From an uncultured Bacilli bacterium (GTDB lineage Bacteria; Bacillota_I; Bacilli_A; RF39; UBA660): a stretch of 14,667 nucleotides of DNA. The DNA lies in the NCBI GenBank assembly GCA_949746915.1, contig CATKEA010000206.1, forward strand, positions 1-14,667, written 5' to 3'. Position numbers and translations under genes: made by a program. The notes below the pieces were generated by a model that was given only the letters and a program-made list of their open reading frames with translations, had not been told where the DNA came from and did no database searches. Positions 1 through 8,458 of the stretch are shown here, piece after piece (the first letter of the stretch is position 1; every line of letters begins with the position of its first letter).

Positions 1-1227
1 CAAGTGTATTTTCTTTTTAAACTACTATAGTTACTACTCCATAAGTATTTTGTACTATTATTTAATGTATAGGTATTAGTTGATGCGTCATAAGTGACTG
101 AATCCCCATAGTAATATTCTGTTGCACTCATACTTGATTTAGATAATCTTGTTTTTCCAAAAAGTGTATACCAATAACTACTTCCTAAATCCGTTGAGCT
201 ATATTCATATCTTGTCCCATACATATATCCAACATCAGCAGGAGATGCAGAACTTGAATTAAATGCACTTGTTCCAATCTGAGTTGATGTTCCTGTTGTA
301 TTTGTACATCCACCATTTTCATCAGGTTCACCATTATAAATAAGCTTTACTCCTCCTGTTTCTGTTGTTCTTACTATCTTCCAACAAAAGCGAGCGAACT
401 TAACATTATTATTAGTTACTTCTCCTCTAAAATAATACACTGGATAATAATAGTCCTTAGTACTAGCTATTGTATAAACTCCCTTTCCATTAGTATCTGA
501 TGGAGGCTGTCCAAAGTCAATCCCACTTGAACTACTTACAAATTCACTACTTGTATTATCTAGAGATGCTTGTTTTTCTACAATGTTATAAAGGATTTTT
601 TCATTAGTGTCTCTCTTTGGAAGATAGTTGGCTGTTATCGTTATTTTACTAGCAAATACTGCATTCATCATCTCTTCTTGATTAGATATATCATTAGCAA
701 TCCATAATCTTAAACTGTAATTGATACTTTGATTACTATTTATATTTCCTTGATCTAACATGTAAGCACTATTGGCTGTTTCGATAACTTTTTCTTGATT
801 TTCTTTTTCTGGTATTAACTTACTAAAAAATACTTCATTATCATCTTTTAAAAGGCTTGCTTTAATAAAACTATCAGCTAAGATTTTTTCTCCTTCACTT
901 ATAGTTTCTAAATTTATGACATATTTCGTTTTAGTATTACAAGTATTAGTTATTGTAAAAGTATATGGTACTAAACTTTTTCCTTCTTCATCTGTCATTG
1001 GTACTGCTTCATTTAAGGTAATAGCTGATGTTTCTTCTACAAAGTTTAACTTTAGGCATGCTGTTACTATTCTATTGGCATCAGTTTGTCTTAACGTTAG
1101 TTGCCACAAAGCATAACTTGTACCAAACAATATAATAGACACTAAAACTAATAGACCTATTACTACCCTTTTATTCTTAAAGTACCCCCCCCCAGGTTGA
1201 TTTTTTACTATTTTCCACAATTATCAT
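1..1227 (-). CDS. Large membrane-anchored surface protein, 5' part only, frame interrupted at a poly-G tract
   Basis: The minus-strand frame is open from about 1184 to the left edge (about 395 codons) and continues outside the window. An ATG at 1227 lies 8 nt after an AGGAG ribosome-binding site and gives MIIVENSKKSTW. The nine-G run that follows then shifts the frame into a TAA at 1179-1177. Eight or eleven G would join the two parts. The joined protein would have a short basic N-terminus, one membrane helix (VVIGLLVLVSIILFGTSYALW), then an outside region reminiscent of TasA/camelysin-type proteins (PYTFTITNTCNTKTKYVIN). Further on, at 389-330, is a block beginning FCWKIVRTTETGGVKLIYNG, and the rest is rich in Ser, Thr and Tyr. 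A TTG at 1220 could start the downstream frame directly, but it lies too far from the ribosome-binding site. The function is unknown; surface location is inferred. The broken frame may be a phase-off state or a homopolymer sequencing error. Confidence 0.75.
1185..1193. repeat. Nine-base C/G homopolymer inside the 5' coding region of the surface gene
   Basis: Nine consecutive C on the plus strand (G on the coding strand) fall at codons 12-15 of the surface gene. Such a tract is striking in AT-rich DNA. Length 9 puts the start codon and the body of the gene in different frames; 8 or 11 would restore the frame. This is the classic layout of slipped-strand phase variation. Confidence 0.85.
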
Positions 1228-1256
1228 TTTTTTTACTCCTTTATTATTATAGATTA

Positions 1257-1286
1257 AGTATACATCAATGATTATCTATTAGTCAA
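1257..1286 (-). promoter_or_regulatory. Sigma-A-type promoter of the surface gene
   Basis: Minus-strand TTGACT (1286-1281) and TATACT (1262-1257) are separated by 18 bp. The predicted start is near 1250, about 23 nt before the ATG at 1227. The AGGAG ribosome-binding site follows. Confidence 0.6.
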
Positions 1287-1304
1287 CTAACATACCTTTT
1301 TTAT

Positions 1305-1344
1305 AAACTAAAAAATGATACACTTTTTGAAAATGTATCATTTT
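1305..1344 (-). terminator. Intrinsic terminator after pnp
   Basis: An 11-bp perfect inverted repeat (TGTATCATTTT at 1334-1344 and its complement at 1312-1322) surrounds an 11-nt loop. On the minus strand it ends in a run of T. It begins 14 nt after the pnp stop and separates pnp from the surface gene. Confidence 0.8.
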
Positions 1345-1358
1345 AATTCAAAACATTA

Positions 1359-3536
1359 TTATTCTGTACTTTCTGATATTTCTTTATTTTCCTTTTCTAC
1401 AGCTTTATCAACTAATAAGGCTTTTCTAGAAAAGTTTAATCGCCCTTTTTTGTCGACTCCTAAACATTTTACAATAATTTCATCACCAAGTTTTACAACA
1501 TCTTCTGTCTTTTTTACACGTTCTTTAGAAAGTTCTGATATATGAACTAGCCCTTCACATCCAGGCCATAATTGAACGAAGCACCCAAAATCTTCTACTT
1601 TAACAACTTTAGCTTGGTACGTTTCTCCTTCAATCGCTTCTCGTACAACTGCCTTTATCATTTCAGCTGTTTTATCAATTATTTCTTTATCAGAGTGATA
1701 TATAATTACTCTTCCATCATCTTCTAAGTCTACTTTTACAGCATTTACATCTGTTACAGCTTGAACATTACTTGCCTCAAGAATAATCTTAGTAATCATC
1801 TCCCCACCTTTACCAATAACATCTTTTATTCTCTCAGGTTTAATGTAGAATATTTCTGTTTTTGGAGCATATTTACTTACTTCTTTACGTGGTTCTTTTA
1901 TTTGACTTGTAATGCAATCTAATATTTCCATACGTGCTGTTTTTGCTTGTTCTAAAGCTTTTTCTAAAATATCTTTAGTAATACCTTTTATTTTTATATC
2001 CATTTGAAGAGCTGTTATACCATTTTTAGTTCCTGCTACTTTGAAATCCATATCCCCAAGATGATCTTCCATTCCTTGAATATCAGTTAAAATAGTATAA
2101 TCATCACCATCTGTAATAAGACCCATAGCAATTCCTGCTACTGGTGCTTTAATTGGCACTCCTGCAGCCATTAAACTCATACAGCCAGCACAGATACTTG
2201 CTTGTGATGATGAACCATTGCTTTCTAAAATCTCACTTACTACACGTATCGTATATGGAAATTCTTCTTCTGTTGGGATAACTTGTGCTAAGGCTCTTTC
2301 TCCAAGGGCACCATGTCCAATTTCTCTTCTTCCTGGTGCTGAATATCTTCCTGTTTCACCTACTGAAAAGGCTGGAAAATTATAATGTAGCATAAATCTT
2401 TTTTCAGCTTCTAAAGAAAGTCCATCTAAAATTTGATGTTCTCCTAAAGCTCCTAAAGTTGTTATTGATAAACTTTGCGTTTCACCTCTAGTAAATAATG
2501 CCGATCCATGGGTTCTTGGAAGTAAATCAATATCTGTTGATAATGGTCTGATTTCAGTCATTTTTCTTCCATCTGATCTTATTTTCTCTTTAACAACAAT
2601 CTTTCTAAATAATTTGTATTCAACTTTTTCAAGAGCTAATTTTACCTTAGTTAAAAGAATTACTAGTTCTTCTTGGTTTAGTGATGCGTTTTCTTCTTCA
2701 TATTTTTTAACAACGTTTTCTTTTATTTCTGCAATACGTCCATATTTTTCTAGTTTATCTTTTATTCTTAAAGCTTCATCTAGAGAGATTGCTACTTGTT
2801 CTTCTATTTCTTTAGTTAACTCTTCTGATATTTCAAGACATTCATATTCCATTTTTTCTTCGCCAATTTCAGAAATAATTTCTTCTTGAAACTTAACTAA
2901 TTCCTTGATTGCTTCATGACCAAACATTAGCGCTTCTAACATATCTATTTCACTTACTTGTTTAGCCCCTGCTTCAACCATATTTATTGCATATTTAGTT
3001 CCTGCTACTGTTAAATCTATATCACTTAATTCCATTTCTTTAGCAGTTGGATTTATAATAAATTTTCCTTCTACTCGTCCAACTTTTACTCCTGCTATAG
3101 GCCCATCAAATGGAATTTTACTAATTGATGTTGCTAATGATGATGCAAACATTGCTGTCATTTCTGGTGAATTATCTTGATCAACTGATAAAATAGTATT
3201 TACTAATTGAACCTCATTTCGAAAATTTTCTGGAAATAATGGTCTCATTGGTCGGTCAATCATTCTAGCAGCTAGTGTAGCATTTTCAGTTGGGCGACCT
3301 TCTCTTTTAATAAATCCTCCTGGTATTTTTCCAACAGAATATAGTTTTTCATTATATAAAACCATTAGTGGAAAAAAATCAGATAAAATATTAGCATTGT
3401 TGGAAACAACAGCAGTTGATAAAACTACAGTATCACCATATCTAACTAATACTGAACCATGAGCTTGTTTTGCTACTTCACCATGTTCTACGATAAGTTT
3501 TCTACCTCTAAAGTTTAATTCATATACTTTCTTCAT
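1359..3536 (-). CDS. pnp: Polyribonucleotide nucleotidyltransferase (PNPase)
   Basis: This 725-residue protein has the complete PNPase architecture. It phosphorolytically degrades RNA 3' to 5', releasing nucleoside diphosphates, and acts as a trimer in RNA turnover. The first RNase PH domain spans about residues 10-142, followed by the helical linker to about 305. The second RNase PH domain (about 320-520) carries the phosphate-site motif SNGSSSQAS (439-447) and the metal/catalytic motif [10 protein letters not shown] (490-499), with D491, D497 and K499 matching the known E. coli residues. The KH domain (about 562-620) has its GKGG loop at 575-578, and the S1 domain spans about 637-705. The length is normal for the family. 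The start at 3536 has an AAGGAG site 7 nt upstream. It lies directly after rpsO, the usual bacterial order, and is separated from it by a hairpin that may attenuate read-through. Confidence 0.98.
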   Translation of the reverse strand: MKKVYELNFRGRKLIVEHGEVAKQAHGSVLVRYGDTVVLSTAVVSNNANILSDFFPLMVLYNEKLYSVGKIPGGFIKREGRPTENATLAARMIDRPMRPLFPENFRNEVQLVNTILSVDQDNSPEMTAMFASSLATSISKIPFDGPIAGVKVGRVEGKFIINPTAKEMELSDIDLTVAGTKYAINMVEAGAKQVSEIDMLEALMFGHEAIKELVKFQEEIISEIGEEKMEYECLEISEELTKEIEEQVAISLDEALRIKDKLEKYGRIAEIKENVVKKYEEENASLNQEELVILLTKVKLALEKVEYKLFRKIVVKEKIRSDGRKMTEIRPLSTDIDLLPRTHGSALFTRGETQSLSITTLGALGEHQILDGLSLEAEKRFMLHYNFPAFSVGETGRYSAPGRREIGHGALGERALAQVIPTEEEFPYTIRVVSEILESNGSSSQASICAGCMSLMAAGVPIKAPVAGIAMGLITDGDDYTILTDIQGMEDHLGDMDFKVAGTKNGITALQMDIKIKGITKDILEKALEQAKTARMEILDCITSQIKEPRKEVSKYAPKTEIFYIKPERIKDVIGKGGEMITKIILEASNVQAVTDVNAVKVDLEDDGRVIIYHSDKEIIDKTAEMIKAVVREAIEGETYQAKVVKVEDFGCFVQLWPGCEGLVHISELSKERVKKTEDVVKLGDEIIVKCLGVDKKGRLNFSRKALLVDKAVEKENKEISESTE

Positions 3537-3553
3537 ACAATTCTCCTTTATAT

Positions 3554-3578
3554 AAAAAAGACACTTAAAATAAGTGCC
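3554..3578 (-). terminator. Hairpin with T-run between rpsO and pnp (attenuator or partial terminator)
   Basis: On the minus strand GGCACTTA-TTT-TAAGTGTC forms an 8-bp stem (one G-U pair) followed by six T. The first G is the last base of the rpsO TAG stop. The pnp ribosome-binding site follows almost at once, so the hairpin probably sets the rpsO:pnp ratio. It may also be an RNA-processing site, as in other bacteria. Confidence 0.75.
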
Positions 3579-3847
3579 TATTTTCTTAATCCTAATTTTT
3601 TAACTAACTCACGATATCTTGTAACATCTTTTTTAGCTAAGTAATTTAACATGTTACGTCTTTGACCAACTTTCTTAAGTAGTCCACGATTTGAATGATA
3701 ATCATGAGGATGTTCTTTAAGATGTTGTGTTAATACATTAATCTCAGTAGTTAAAAGTGCAATTTGAACTTCTGGAGAACCTGTATCTTTTTCATCTCTT
3801 TTATATAAATTTACGATTTCCTCTTTTTTTGCTTTTGATAATGCCAT
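3578..3847 (-). CDS. rpsO: 30S ribosomal protein S15
   Basis: This 89-residue protein is the standard length for S15, a primary binder of the 16S rRNA central domain (three-way junction h20-h21-h22). The family core is visible: an N-terminal helix with [14 protein letters not shown] (residues 20-33), the [23 protein letters not shown] region (43-65) that contacts rRNA, and the basic C-terminus. The ATG at 3847 has an AAGGAG site 8 nt upstream. It is the first gene of the rpsO-pnp operon, with a promoter at 3940-3968 and a structured leader that may allow S15 to control its own translation. The stop codon lies at the base of the downstream hairpin. Confidence 0.98.
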   Translation of the reverse strand: MALSKAKKEEIVNLYKRDEKDTGSPEVQIALLTTEINVLTQHLKEHPHDYHSNRGLLKKVGQRRNMLNYLAKKDVTRYRELVKKLGLRK

Positions 3848-3857
3848 CTAAAACACT

Positions 3858-3932
3858 CCTTTCTTAACTTTATAATATTTGCCAAATTCCTAGACTAGGA
3901 TTAGAAAGGTTTCCATAATCCAAGAAATGGTA
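3858..3932 (-). promoter_or_regulatory. Structured rpsO leader with anti-Shine-Dalgarno pairing
   Basis: In the minus-strand leader, CCTTTCT (3909-3903) is perfectly complementary to AGAAAGG (3864-3858), which contains the rpsO ribosome-binding site. Between them lie two adjacent hairpins: TCCTA-GTC-TAGGA (3900-3888) and ATTT-GGC-AAAT (3887-3877). Together they form a three-way junction, the RNA shape S15 binds in 16S rRNA. Seen: the complementarities. Inferred: S15 binding and translational repression. Confidence 0.5.
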
Positions 3933-3939
3933 TGTGTAT

Positions 3940-3968
3940 AATATACTAAATTTTTTATATTTTAGCAA
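3940..3968 (-). promoter_or_regulatory. Sigma-A-type promoter of rpsO-pnp
   Basis: Minus-strand TTGCTA (3968-3963), a 17-bp spacer and TATATT (3945-3940). It gives a leader of about 85 nt before the rpsO ATG. Confidence 0.6.
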
Positions 3969-3983
3969 GCCTTTTTATCAAAT

Positions 3984-4400
3984 TTATAAATTATTAGGAG
4001 CTTCTATAGACTTTTCTTCTTTTATTATTTCACCAGTTTCTTTATTAAATTTAAAAGTATTAACTACCACTGACTCACTGTTTTGTTGTTCAAAGATATA
4101 AAATGTATCTTTTTCTTCTTTAAATATTATTGTTTGTCCTTCTATTTCATGAATATTCTTAATAAGATTTAAAGCCTCTTCTTTAGAAATATATTCTTTT
4201 TCTTGCATAGGTGGAGTTGGCTCAATATCATCAGGTTCTATTGGTAAATCAGGACTTGGTGATGGTGATTCATTTGCTGGTGGATTTGGTGAGGATGTTT
4301 CTTTAGAATTACTAGTCATTAGTAAAAAAGTTCCAAGTGAAATTAATATTAATGCGATTACTAAAAGAATAATAACTATTATATTTTTATTTGATTTCAT
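3984..4400 (-). CDS. Membrane-anchored PepSY-like small protein, copy 2
   Basis: This 138-residue protein has a short basic N-terminus, one membrane helix (about residues 6-28) without a lipobox Cys, and a Pro/Ser/Glu-rich spacer (about 36-66). A C-terminal domain follows (about 69-130), with KEEALNLIKNI at its start and NTFKFNKETGEIIKEE at its end. The helix-plus-strands pattern ending in a TGEII-type hairpin resembles PepSY domains; this assignment is tentative. The protein is a clear paralog of the one at 5123-5500: both contain FYIFEQQNS and a near-identical NTFKFNK(E/K)TG. The start at 4400 has an AGGGG site 8 nt upstream. It follows the truncated prepilin-like remnant by 29 nt, mirroring the intact pair upstream. 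Probably an outward-facing membrane protein; function unknown. Confidence 0.85.
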   Translation of the reverse strand: MKSNKNIIVIILLVIALILISLGTFLLMTSNSKETSSPNPPANESPSPSPDLPIEPDDIEPTPPMQEKEYISKEEALNLIKNIHEIEGQTIIFKEEKDTFYIFEQQNSESVVVNTFKFNKETGEIIKEEKSIEAPNNL

Positions 4401-4429
4401 TATTTTTTCCCCTATTATAAATTATTTTA

Positions 4430-5098
4430 TTAGTATATGTAGACAAAATCTATTTCTAAATATCCTGGCCCAACATTACCAGCTCCATCAACACTTCTGA
4501 TACGTTTACTGCATTTTCCTGGAGCATCACACTTAGAATTATGGGTAATATTATCACCAGATTCACCCACTTTATATCTTTTCCAACCAGTAATAGATAA
4601 TCCATCAGTTAGGCTCATATACTCTTTATACTCTACCCCAGATGGACCTTTATCAGGATAAGTTAACCAGTATGTTTTTTTCTCTATTTCATATTTTTTA
4701 GTGAGAATACATTTATTATTACTATGTGAGTCGCTATTATTTATTGGGCACTCTACTTTAATATAGCCATTATTTAAGTTTTTTTGAATAGCACTTTCAC
4801 TCATATATGGTGTATATGGGGCTTCCTTGTCAATTTTTGCATAAACATACTTAACATATATATTTCCTATATTATCATAAGCTTTTATACAATTTGTATA
4901 TGTTGATGTTGTAAAAGATTCTCCAGTAACAGTAATCCACTCTTTAGAATTATCACATTTACCTTCTTGCCACACAACCTTTTGAACTCCACTTTCTTTG
5001 TCACTAACTTTGAGTGTTACTTGGGCAGTAGTTTTGCTCCAAGTATCTGTTGTTGTATATTCAATAGTTGGTGCTGTTTTATCAACCTTTATATTTTT
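4430..5098 (-). pseudogene. 5'-truncated copy of the Ig-repeat prepilin-like protein (C-terminal third only)
   Basis: The minus frame is open from 5098 to the TAA at 4430 and aligns along its whole length with residues about 500-722 of the neighbouring 722-residue protein. It shares the KVDK-x-PT repeat border, the PYTP block, W-x-RYK and the final D-x-AGNV-x-GYL. All six Cys of that region are kept. An in-frame TAG at 5101-5099 closes the frame upstream. No ATG with a ribosome-binding site follows it; the first alternative start is a GTG at 4975, poorly placed. No prepilin leader or membrane segment remains, so it is unlikely to be secreted. At the boundary, 20 bases (5076-5095) are identical to 6173-6192 in the intact gene. 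Elsewhere the copies are strongly diverged, so the duplication is old but the frame is still undamaged. That suggests recent 5' loss, or upkeep as a sequence donor. Confidence 0.75.
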
Positions 5099-5122
5099 CT
5101 ACATATGTGATTGATTTTAAAT

Positions 5123-5500
5123 TTAATAATTAGGGACAGTGTTATAACTTTCTTCTTGAATTATCTGACCTGTTTTTTTATTAAATTTAAATGTGTTAAA
5201 TACAACATCATCGCTATTTTGTTGTTCAAAAATATAAAAATCATTAACTTCCTCTTTAAATTTTATTGTCAAATTATCTATATCATAAATATTTTTAATA
5301 GTATTAAGGGCAATTTCCTTAGTAATTATTCCATCTTCTTTTTCTGTTATAGGTGGTTCTACAGAAGGTTTAACTGAAGGCGTTGGTTTATTAGTTTCTG
5401 ATTTTTTTGAATAAGTTAATTTGTAACTTACTCCAATTGTTATAAGTAAAAAGCCACTTATAAGTAAAACTATTAATACTGTTTTGTTTCCTTTTTTCAT
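5123..5500 (-). CDS. Membrane-anchored PepSY-like small protein, copy 1
   Basis: The start is placed at ATG 5500, which has AAAGGAG 5 nt upstream. A TTG at 5524 would add eight residues but would translate the ribosome-binding site itself. The 125-residue product has a basic N-terminus, one membrane helix (about residues 6-27), a Pro/Lys/Ser-rich spacer (to about 55) and a domain of about 65 residues. It is paralogous to the protein at 3984-4400 (shared FYIFEQQNS, VVFNTFKFNKKTG). The domain is PepSY-like in outline, which is tentative. The gene begins 20 nt after the stop of the large prepilin-like gene, so the two are almost surely cotranscribed. That this pair was duplicated together suggests they work together. 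Confidence 0.85.
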   Translation of the reverse strand: MKKGNKTVLIVLLISGFLLITIGVSYKLTYSKKSETNKPTPSVKPSVEPPITEKEDGIITKEIALNTIKNIYDIDNLTIKFKEEVNDFYIFEQQNSDDVVFNTFKFNKKTGQIIQEESYNTVPNY

Positions 5501-5520
5501 TATTTCTCCTTTAGAATAAA

Positions 5521-7689
5521 TCAATAGCTATCTATAAAATGCATTATTAGATACCCTTTAGCTACATTTCCAGCATTATCTATTGTTCTATACCATCTTA
5601 TGCATTGTCCTTCTTTTTTACAGGCTCCTGGAAAGGAAAGATTTGGTGGGGTACTTCCATATTTATATCTTGTCCAATCTTTTACTACTATACCATTATA
5701 TAAATCTTTAATTTCTTCATAACCATGACCAGATCCACCAAGATCTTTTCTACTTATGTAGTATCCACCTTCTCTTTGAGTATGATTCAAGATACATTCA
5801 TTGATACCATAATAGTTTTCTTGATTGTTTTTGCAAGTAAGAATATAGCCATTCTTTTGATTATTTTTAATTGCTTCTTCATTAAACCATGGTGTATATG
5901 GAGCTATTTTATCAACTTTTGAATGAACCCATACTTGTGTTACATTTCCAACTTTATCCGTTATTCTAGCACAATTTACATGAACATCAGTTGTAAAAGT
6001 ATTATTAAATTCATAACTAGTGTTGTCACAGGTATAACTACCTGTTTCAGTAAGAACTCCCTTTCCCCACTGCATCTTTCCTATCCCACTTTCAGTATCA
6101 CTAACAGGAATAGTTAAAGTTCTGTTTTGATTTGTCCAAGTACTTGGTGGAGTGTAATTAACAGTTGGTTTGGTTTTATCAACCTTTATATTGTAATTTC
6201 CATAGGTAATATTTCCAACATTATCTTTTACTCCCAGTTGTAAAATTTTTGAAGTACTAAAATAATTATAATTGTATGAGTTCCATGTTTCTCCATTGTC
6301 ATAAGAATAAGCTGAAATACCGCTAAGATTATCCGTTGCATTTACAATTACTTTTGTACTTGTAGAAATCCATTTATCAGCTCCACTAACACTTGTAATA
6401 ACTGGTTTTGTTTTATCTATTCTTGTTGGTTGACTATTTGATATTGAACCTACTACACCTGAATTACTTATAGCTCTAAAGAATATATACCTTATTCCTT
6501 CTGTTGTTATTGCTACTTGTTTTGTTCCTGCTGATAAATTAATCCAGCTTCCTCCATTTTGGGTAGTTGATGAGGTACTTATATAGTACTGATAATTTTT
6601 TATTCCTGATGGAGCTGTTGCATCTTTAGATATTTTGATAGTCCTATTTTGATTTGTCCAAGTTGTGCTTCCTCCAGTTATAACTGGAGCAGTTGGTTTA
6701 TTTTTATCAATTTTGACACCAAACGATTTACTATCACTAATGTTTCCTTCTTTATCTATAGCTTTAACAGTAATATTATAAGTACCATTTGTCGTTATAT
6801 TAAAGGTGGCAGTATAAGTTTTATTGTCAGTTGTTGTAGCATTTATTTTCTGAATGCTGCCTCCATTTATTTGATATTCAAAATGATCGATTCCTGAACC
6901 ATAAACACTAGTTGTTGTCCAGTCTGTTGCTGATAAATTTATTTTAACATCTTTACTTGTATAAGTTCCACTTGTATAATTACTACCATCTATTAAGGCA
7001 GATATATTAACAACTGGCCTTTTAGGATCATATACCTTAATTTGTAATTCTTTAACTAATGCTCTAAATGTATAATAAATTTTATATGTTTTAAGGGCAT
7101 TTACATCAATAGTACTAGGCGTTGGTTTTATTACAGGAGAGATAGCTTGTCCATTGACATATACTTTAGCATTTGGAATAGTATAGTTTTCAGCTTGAGG
7201 GATTCTAATACTTGTTTTATCTGATAGACCATCTATTAAAATTGTATAATGATTATTATTTTCCTCACTATAACCACACTCTTTAGCACTAGAGTTATAC
7301 TCATAATTTCCATTATTTTTTTTCTCACATTTTAAACATGCTGTATAAGAATAATTTCCATTAGCTAGCTTTTGAACAACTACATCTCCATCACAATCTT
7401 TTTTATCAATACCTTTTATTTCAGTTATGTACTTTTGACTTTGTAAGTCTTTAATACTTATTTTTTTAATATTACCTATATCTTTAGGAAGATTACTACG
7501 ATAATCATTAAAAAAATCCTGACCACTTGATGAAACTGTTTTTTCTAATTGGTTATAATAATCCTTACTATTTCCTTTTAAAAAGTAACTTATTGTCGGT
7601 ACTGCTATTGCCATAATTACTCCTAGTATTACAAATGATGCAAGTAATTCAACCATAGTAAAACCATTTTGTTTTTTTTGATTCAACAT
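5521..7689 (-). CDS. Type IV prepilin-like protein with Ig-like repeats and six-Cys C-terminal region
   Basis: This is a 722-residue protein. Residues 1-9 form a short basic leader ending in Gly, followed by FTMVELL and a hydrophobic helix to about 36. This is the class III prepilin signal, with cleavage between G9 and F10 and the conserved Glu at mature position 5. A pilin-like region with C99, C118, C121 and C138 reaches about 160. Ig-like repeats follow from about 222 to 594, separated by VKIDK-x-KP-type borders near 325, 424 and 502. The last 130 residues are a separate domain. Six Cys (554, 573, 619, 632, 690, 696) are all kept in the truncated copy downstream and suggest disulfides. The start at 7689 has AGGTG 6 nt upstream; the stop is TGA. 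It lies 29 nt after the LolA-like gene. Prepilin peptidase processing and a surface adhesin or minor-pilin role are inferred; no pilus assembly gene is in the window. Confidence 0.9.
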   Translation of the reverse strand: MLNQKKQNGFTMVELLASFVILGVIMAIAVPTISYFLKGNSKDYYNQLEKTVSSSGQDFFNDYRSNLPKDIGNIKKISIKDLQSQKYITEIKGIDKKDCDGDVVVQKLANGNYSYTACLKCEKKNNGNYEYNSSAKECGYSEENNNHYTILIDGLSDKTSIRIPQAENYTIPNAKVYVNGQAISPVIKPTPSTIDVNALKTYKIYYTFRALVKELQIKVYDPKRPVVNISALIDGSNYTSGTYTSKDVKINLSATDWTTTSVYGSGIDHFEYQINGGSIQKINATTTDNKTYTATFNITTNGTYNITVKAIDKEGNISDSKSFGVKIDKNKPTAPVITGGSTTWTNQNRTIKISKDATAPSGIKNYQYYISTSSTTQNGGSWINLSAGTKQVAITTEGIRYIFFRAISNSGVVGSISNSQPTRIDKTKPVITSVSGADKWISTSTKVIVNATDNLSGISAYSYDNGETWNSYNYNYFSTSKILQLGVKDNVGNITYGNYNIKVDKTKPTVNYTPPSTWTNQNRTLTIPVSDTESGIGKMQWGKGVLTETGSYTCDNTSYEFNNTFTTDVHVNCARITDKVGNVTQVWVHSKVDKIAPYTPWFNEEAIKNNQKNGYILTCKNNQENYYGINECILNHTQREGGYYISRKDLGGSGHGYEEIKDLYNGIVVKDWTRYKYGSTPPNLSFPGACKKEGQCIRWYRTIDNAGNVAKGYLIMHFIDSY
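6125..6141. repeat. 17-bp direct repeat, copy 1
   Basis: TTTTGATTTGTCCAAGT occurs here and again at 6647-6663. It encodes the shared TWTNQNR start of two Ig-like repeats that are otherwise diverged. Confidence 0.8.
6647..6663. repeat. 17-bp direct repeat, copy 2
   Basis: Identical to 6125-6141, in the same orientation and 522 bp apart. That distance is a multiple of three, so recombination between the copies would remove repeats in frame. Confidence 0.8.
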
Positions 7690-7718
7690 TCATTTCACCT
7701 ACTTATATATCCATTTAG

Positions 7719-8426
7719 TTATACATTAAAATTTATTTTATTAAAGGAGTCAAATGATATAACTATACTAACATTATTATTTAAAAGTAACTCCACTTTA
7801 GTAATTGTTAATGTATCTTTATCAATGGTTAATTTCATATTTAAATCACCAGAATAATTTTCAAATAATTGATTACTTTCATAAAGCGTTATTAATGATG
7901 TAAGTGTAGAAAATGTTGTTATATCATATTCATTCATCAAATATGTACATACGTTTTTTGTACATTTTGTTTTTTTATCATATAAAAGTTCTGACATATA
8001 TATAAGTAATCTAGTTGAATCTAAATAATTTATATTACGAATATTCTCAGTTTCACCATAGATATTGGTACTTAATATTTCACTGTTTTCTATAACGTTT
8101 TGTTTATATCGTTGTTCAACTAAGTCAAAATCATATCTTAATCGCGCTGGTGTTTCGCCATTATGCTTATTAATATTTGCTAAAAAGTAATGGTAGTTAT
8201 CTTTAATAAGAGCACTTCCATCTACTGATAGCATTTTAGTACTATCTTTTATGACGATTGTGGTATGATAACTAGTAATATTTTCGATATTATTAGCGAT
8301 ATCTTTTAAAATATTACTCGTTTTCTTTGGCATTTTTGAATATAGCAAACTAACTGATATTCCTGTTATAGTTAATATAACTAATATTGTTACTATAGCT
8401 ATTAAAATGGTTTTTTCTTTTTTCAT
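7719..8426 (-). CDS. Membrane-anchored extracytoplasmic protein, possibly LolA/LppX-like
   Basis: This 235-residue protein has a Lys-rich N-terminus and one membrane helix (about residues 7-30), then a soluble region with no recognised signature. The outline is a helix (ILKDIANNIENI) followed by alternating strands, with a final stretch of strands (LNMKLTIDKDTLTITKVEL, about 195-213). It resembles LolA/LppX-type folds used for lipid or lipoprotein handling; this is weak inference. C155 and C160 could form a small disulfide. The ATG at 8426 has GAGG 7 nt upstream. It is the first gene of the surface cluster and is followed after 29 nt by the prepilin-like gene, so cotranscription is likely. 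I do not recognise a specific function. Confidence 0.8.
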   Translation of the reverse strand: MKKEKTILIAIVTILVILTITGISVSLLYSKMPKKTSNILKDIANNIENITSYHTTIVIKDSTKMLSVDGSALIKDNYHYFLANINKHNGETPARLRYDFDLVEQRYKQNVIENSEILSTNIYGETENIRNINYLDSTRLLIYMSELLYDKKTKCTKNVCTYLMNEYDITTFSTLTSLITLYESNQLFENYSGDLNMKLTIDKDTLTITKVELLLNNNVSIVISFDSFNKINFNV

Positions 8427-8458
8427 GTTACGACCTCACTATTATAATTAAAGTTTAC

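Noticed and set aside
2614..2889. Plus-strand open frame inside the pnp region
   Set aside because: It is antisense to pnp, whose family match is certain, and has a Ser/Phe-rich composition typical of a shadow frame.
5111..5377. Plus-strand open frame opposite the PepSY-like gene
   Set aside because: It is Phe/Ile-rich antisense of a gene that has a conserved paralog and a clear ribosome-binding site.
8441..8446. TATAAT just upstream of the LolA-like gene as a promoter -10
   Set aside because: A start about 7 nt downstream would fall inside the ribosome-binding site, and no acceptable -35 exists at 16-18 bp.
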